A stretch of 64,000 nucleotides of DNA, from assembly GCA_037903475.1 (NCBI GenBank), contig JBAJFG010000348.1, positions 62,001 through 126,000 of the forward strand, in the 5' to 3' direction. The translations under genes were made by a program, and so were the position numbers. Shown here piece after piece: positions 61,801 through 64,000 of this stretch. The stretch comes from Ancylostoma caninum. Its lineage: Eukaryota; Nematoda; Chromadorea; Rhabditida; Ancylostomatidae. The stretch's first letter is position 1. Every line of letters begins with the position of its first letter. The notes beneath the pieces are model-generated. The model was not told where the DNA came from and ran no database searches. It saw nothing but the letters and a program-made list of their open reading frames with translations.

Positions 61801-62567
61801 TGATAGCTCATTCCAAGCTTGAAATACGGATTTTATATTCTTGTCAGTTGTTCGCCTGAAATTGGAACCGTGCTAAATATGTGGCCGCCACTGTATGTGC
61901 ACCAACAGCCTCTGATTTCCTGCAGCTGTCAGGAAATATTTAAGTGAGTTCGTTGGTGTCAAACGCTAAATGGTTTTTGCCTACAAATATGAATGCGAAA
62001 TCCACCATAGATCGCAGAGGCACCAATGACTTTGACATGAGAAGAAGATCAGTTTGATATGAACAGTATCCGAAAACACGACAATTATTTTTCTGGAAAA
62101 TAAAACATTTCCTGAAAATTGCATCGATATTTTCAGGTACTGAGGGCTAATTTGATCAGTGTCTTCTGTATTTCTATAGCTCATTTACACGTTTAATTCA
62201 AACACGGCGATGCATAGTTAAGCATTCGCGCATACTCTTTTCTTAACTCGCCATTCTGTCCTATTACTGCGCGTTTTCCCACATTCTTTATCTCTCTGGA
62301 GTCTCTCCAATCGCCTCCCCTACTGAAACAAACTGTGCTTCACGAAATGTGCTCTGAAAATGGATAGAAAGTTCAGGACACGACGGTGTTCTTTTTAATT
62401 CTTTTAAAAAATTTTTAAAATTTTCTAAGGCTAGTGCAAACACTTTCAGTTGTTTTCAGTACCTGGAACACTGCAAATATAAGTATGTTTTGCAGATCTC
62501 TGCATTCGTCCAACAACACGACATGTTCATTGGCACAATGACTGCTCGAGAGCATCTACAGTTTATG
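58817..62567 (+). CDS. ABCG (White/WHT-type) half-transporter, 5' part, 5 exons
   Basis: ABCG proteins are half-transporters with an N-terminal ATPase domain that dimerise to export lipids, pigments or xenobiotics. Exons are 58817-58977, 60289-60404, 60458-60506, 60584-60701 and 62496-62567, all phase-consistent, giving 172 residues. The first 53 residues are Pro-rich with PPPY at 12-15 and 33-36. The nucleotide-binding domain then shows GRLLAIMGSSGAGKTTLLNV, with Walker A at residues 107-115, and SAFVQQHDMF, the Q-loop at about 151-159, followed by GTMTAREHLQFM, typical of White-group ABCG. Walker B, the signature motif and the six membrane helices lie beyond the right edge. The start was chosen by the acceptor four bases upstream. 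An exact 36-bp tandem duplication copies the exon-4 donor, and the last complete intron holds a Tc-like insertion. Confidence 0.9.
58978..60288 (+). other. Intron 1 of the ABCG gene
   Basis: Donor GTAATT and acceptor CTTTCAG join residues IPGG to SDLYWSS in phase. Open frames on both strands at 59769-60087 lie inside a GC-richer patch and have no domain. Confidence 0.7.
60694..60765 (+). repeat. Exact 36-bp tandem duplication across the exon-4 splice donor
   Basis: The unit TTAGAGAGGTCAGTTGAG, continuing AATAATTAAAGTATTTCG, is present twice without a mismatch (60694-60729 and 60730-60765). It contains the last eight exon bases and the GTCAGT donor, so two identical donor sites lie 36 bases apart. 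Confidence 0.95.
60982..61893. mobile_element. Tc-like non-autonomous element in ABCG intron 4
   Basis: TA then CAGTGGCGGACACACATCTA at the left faces the inverse AAATATGTGGCCGCCACTG then TA at the right. CAGT termini next to TA fit the Tc1 group. The 912-bp interior has no transposase frame. It shares ordered blocks with 27258-27977. Confidence 0.68.
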
Positions 62568-62576
62568 GTAAACCAG

Positions 62577-63012
62577 TCTGGCCGTCCGGCTGACGCCGGA
62601 CTTCCAGACTTTTCCTAATGCTCGCTTCGCTCGCATGGCTTCATCCCTTCTTCATTCAAATAAAGTCACAGCTATTTCACATTTTTGCTATAATGTGTCC
62701 CACACCCTTTCCATTGCTTTTTCTCACTTATCAAAGAGGATTAGCCTTCTCGAAGCAATTTTATCATTTGCTCAACTGAAATAGCTTTTTGTAACTATGT
62801 ATAACCGGTTCAACCTGGATTGACCGCAGAAAATGGTCTACCATTCTTTGTTTGTTATAACTGGTCAAGTGATAAGAGTCAGTTAGAACATATAAAAGTG
62901 GAGGGTGCGGTGTGTTCATAAACAAATGAGAAGAGAAGAACGCGGTGGAGGACGTAAGGAGGAAGGATTCACACGGATTGCATACTAATCCGCGCAGTGG
63001 TCTGACATCTAG
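62577..63012 (+). mobile_element. Second Helitron-like element, directly after the ABCG exon-5 donor
   Basis: Begins TCTGGCCGTCCGG and ends with a CCGC/GTGG hairpin, an 8-base spacer, CTAG and a following T, the same end layout as the element at 50411-51121. The 5' base before TC is G rather than A, so the left boundary is less certain. A foldback AGTCTGG...CCAGACT with an inner TCCGGC...GCCGGA stem occupies 62575-62610. Confidence 0.45.
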
Positions 63013-63129
63013 TTTTTTTTACGATTGATGTTAGACGCCATCGAATCGATTTAACAAATATGGACCTAACTCATGACATTTCCCTGAGTAGTGGACACCG
63101 GCGCACTCCTCCTGCATCGGTAGCTATAT

Positions 63130-64000
63130 TTTCAGGCGCTCCTCCACTTTTGAGCGCAGGCGCAGCCCTATCACAGCAGTGGACCCGTCACTCCCCACTT
63201 TGGGCGCCGGTGCACCCTTATCACAGCATTGGACCCGTCTCTCCCCACTTTGGGCGGCGGCGCACCCTTATCACAGTGGTGGACCCATCTCTCCCACATT
63301 GGGCGCCGGCGCACCTTTATCAGAGTGGTGGACCCGTCTCCCCCCACTTTGGGCGCCGGCGCACCCTTATCACAGGTGGACCCGTCTCCCCCACCCGGCG
63401 CACCCTTATCACAGGTGGACCCGTCTCCCCCACTTTTTGGACCCACTTTGGGCGCCGGCACCCTTATCACAGCACCCTTATCACAGCACCCGTCCCCCCA
63501 CTTTGGACCCGCAGTGGACCCGTCCCACTTTGGGCGCCGACGCACCCTTATCACAGCCGTGGACCCGTCTCCCCCACTTTGGGCGCCGACGCACCCTTAT
63601 CACAGCCGTGGACCCGTCTCCCCCCACTTTGGGCGCACCCTTATCACAGCAGTGGACCCGTCCCCCCACTTTGGGCGCCGGCGCACCCTTATCACAGCAG
63701 TGGACCCGTCTCCCCCACTTTGGGCGCCGGCGCACCCTTATCACAGCAGTGGACCCGCCTCCCCCACTTTGGGCGCCGACGCACCCTTATCACAGCAGTG
63801 GACCGGTCTTCCCCCACTTTTGGCGCCGGCGCACCCTTATCACAGCAGTGGACCCGTCTCCCCCACTTTGGGCGCCGACGCACCCTTATCACAGCAGTGG
63901 ACCCGTCTCCCCCACTTTGGGCGCCGGCGCACCCTTATCACAGCAGTGGACCCGCCTCCCCCCACTTTGGGCGCCGGCGCACCGTTATCACAGCCTTGGA
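63130..64000. repeat. Minisatellite, about 50-bp unit, about 17 copies, continues past the window
   Basis: Unit of the form CACCCTTATCACAGCAGTGG then ACCCGTCTCCCCCACTTTGG then GCGCCGGCG, tandemly repeated with small deletions and point changes. When 51 bp long it leaves open frames on the minus strand (a CDKGAPAPKVG-type peptide repeat), which I do not regard as genes. It lies downstream of ABCG exon 5 and so probably within the next intron. Confidence 0.95.

Noticed and set aside
63171..63892. Minus-strand repetitive frames (CDKGAPAPKVG units)
   Set aside because: Products of the minisatellite; unit length changes break the frame repeatedly.

Overview
The window is eukaryotic and looks like a strongylid (hookworm-type) nematode. 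The reasons are many short exons joined by GT-AG introns, very small introns beside large repeat-filled ones, probable spliced-leader acceptors just upstream of two start codons, and proteins closest to Caenorhabditis families: a GLY-type GalNAc transferase, an SLC17-like transporter and a WHT-type ABCG half-transporter. Species was not determined. No rRNA gene, CRISPR array or canonical tRNA gene was seen.

Three host genes can be assembled exon by exon, with reading phase preserved at every junction. (1) Bases 238-7108, minus strand: the first eleven coding exons of a polypeptide N-acetylgalactosaminyltransferase, running off the left edge. (2) Bases 46766-52417, plus strand: a complete ten-exon MFS transporter of 475 residues. 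(3) Bases 58817-62567, plus strand: the first five coding exons of an ABCG transporter, up to the Q-loop, running off the right edge. A few unassigned exon-like segments are listed at low confidence.

The 39 kb between genes 1 and 2 is gene-poor and filled with decayed mobile DNA: TA-flanked Tc1/mariner-type elements, TTAA-flanked piggyBac-type miniature elements, foldback elements, a MULE transposase relic, a tRNA-like SINE head, a Ty3/gypsy integrase relic, a mariner transposase tail, an RTE-type LINE and two CR1-type LINE fragments. The transporter introns hold two elements with Helitron-style termini and a Tc-like element. A palindrome-rich element follows the MFS gene. The last 0.87 kb is a roughly 50-bp minisatellite that continues past the window.

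The three genes do not form a pathway: one acts in Golgi O-glycosylation, one in membrane solute transport, one in ATP-driven export. No new multi-gene system was found. The most interesting observations are an exact 36-bp tandem duplication that copies a splice donor in the ABCG gene, two PPPY motifs at that protein's N-terminus, the two Helitron-like insertions, and the palindrome-rich transposon-like unit at 52770-53430.
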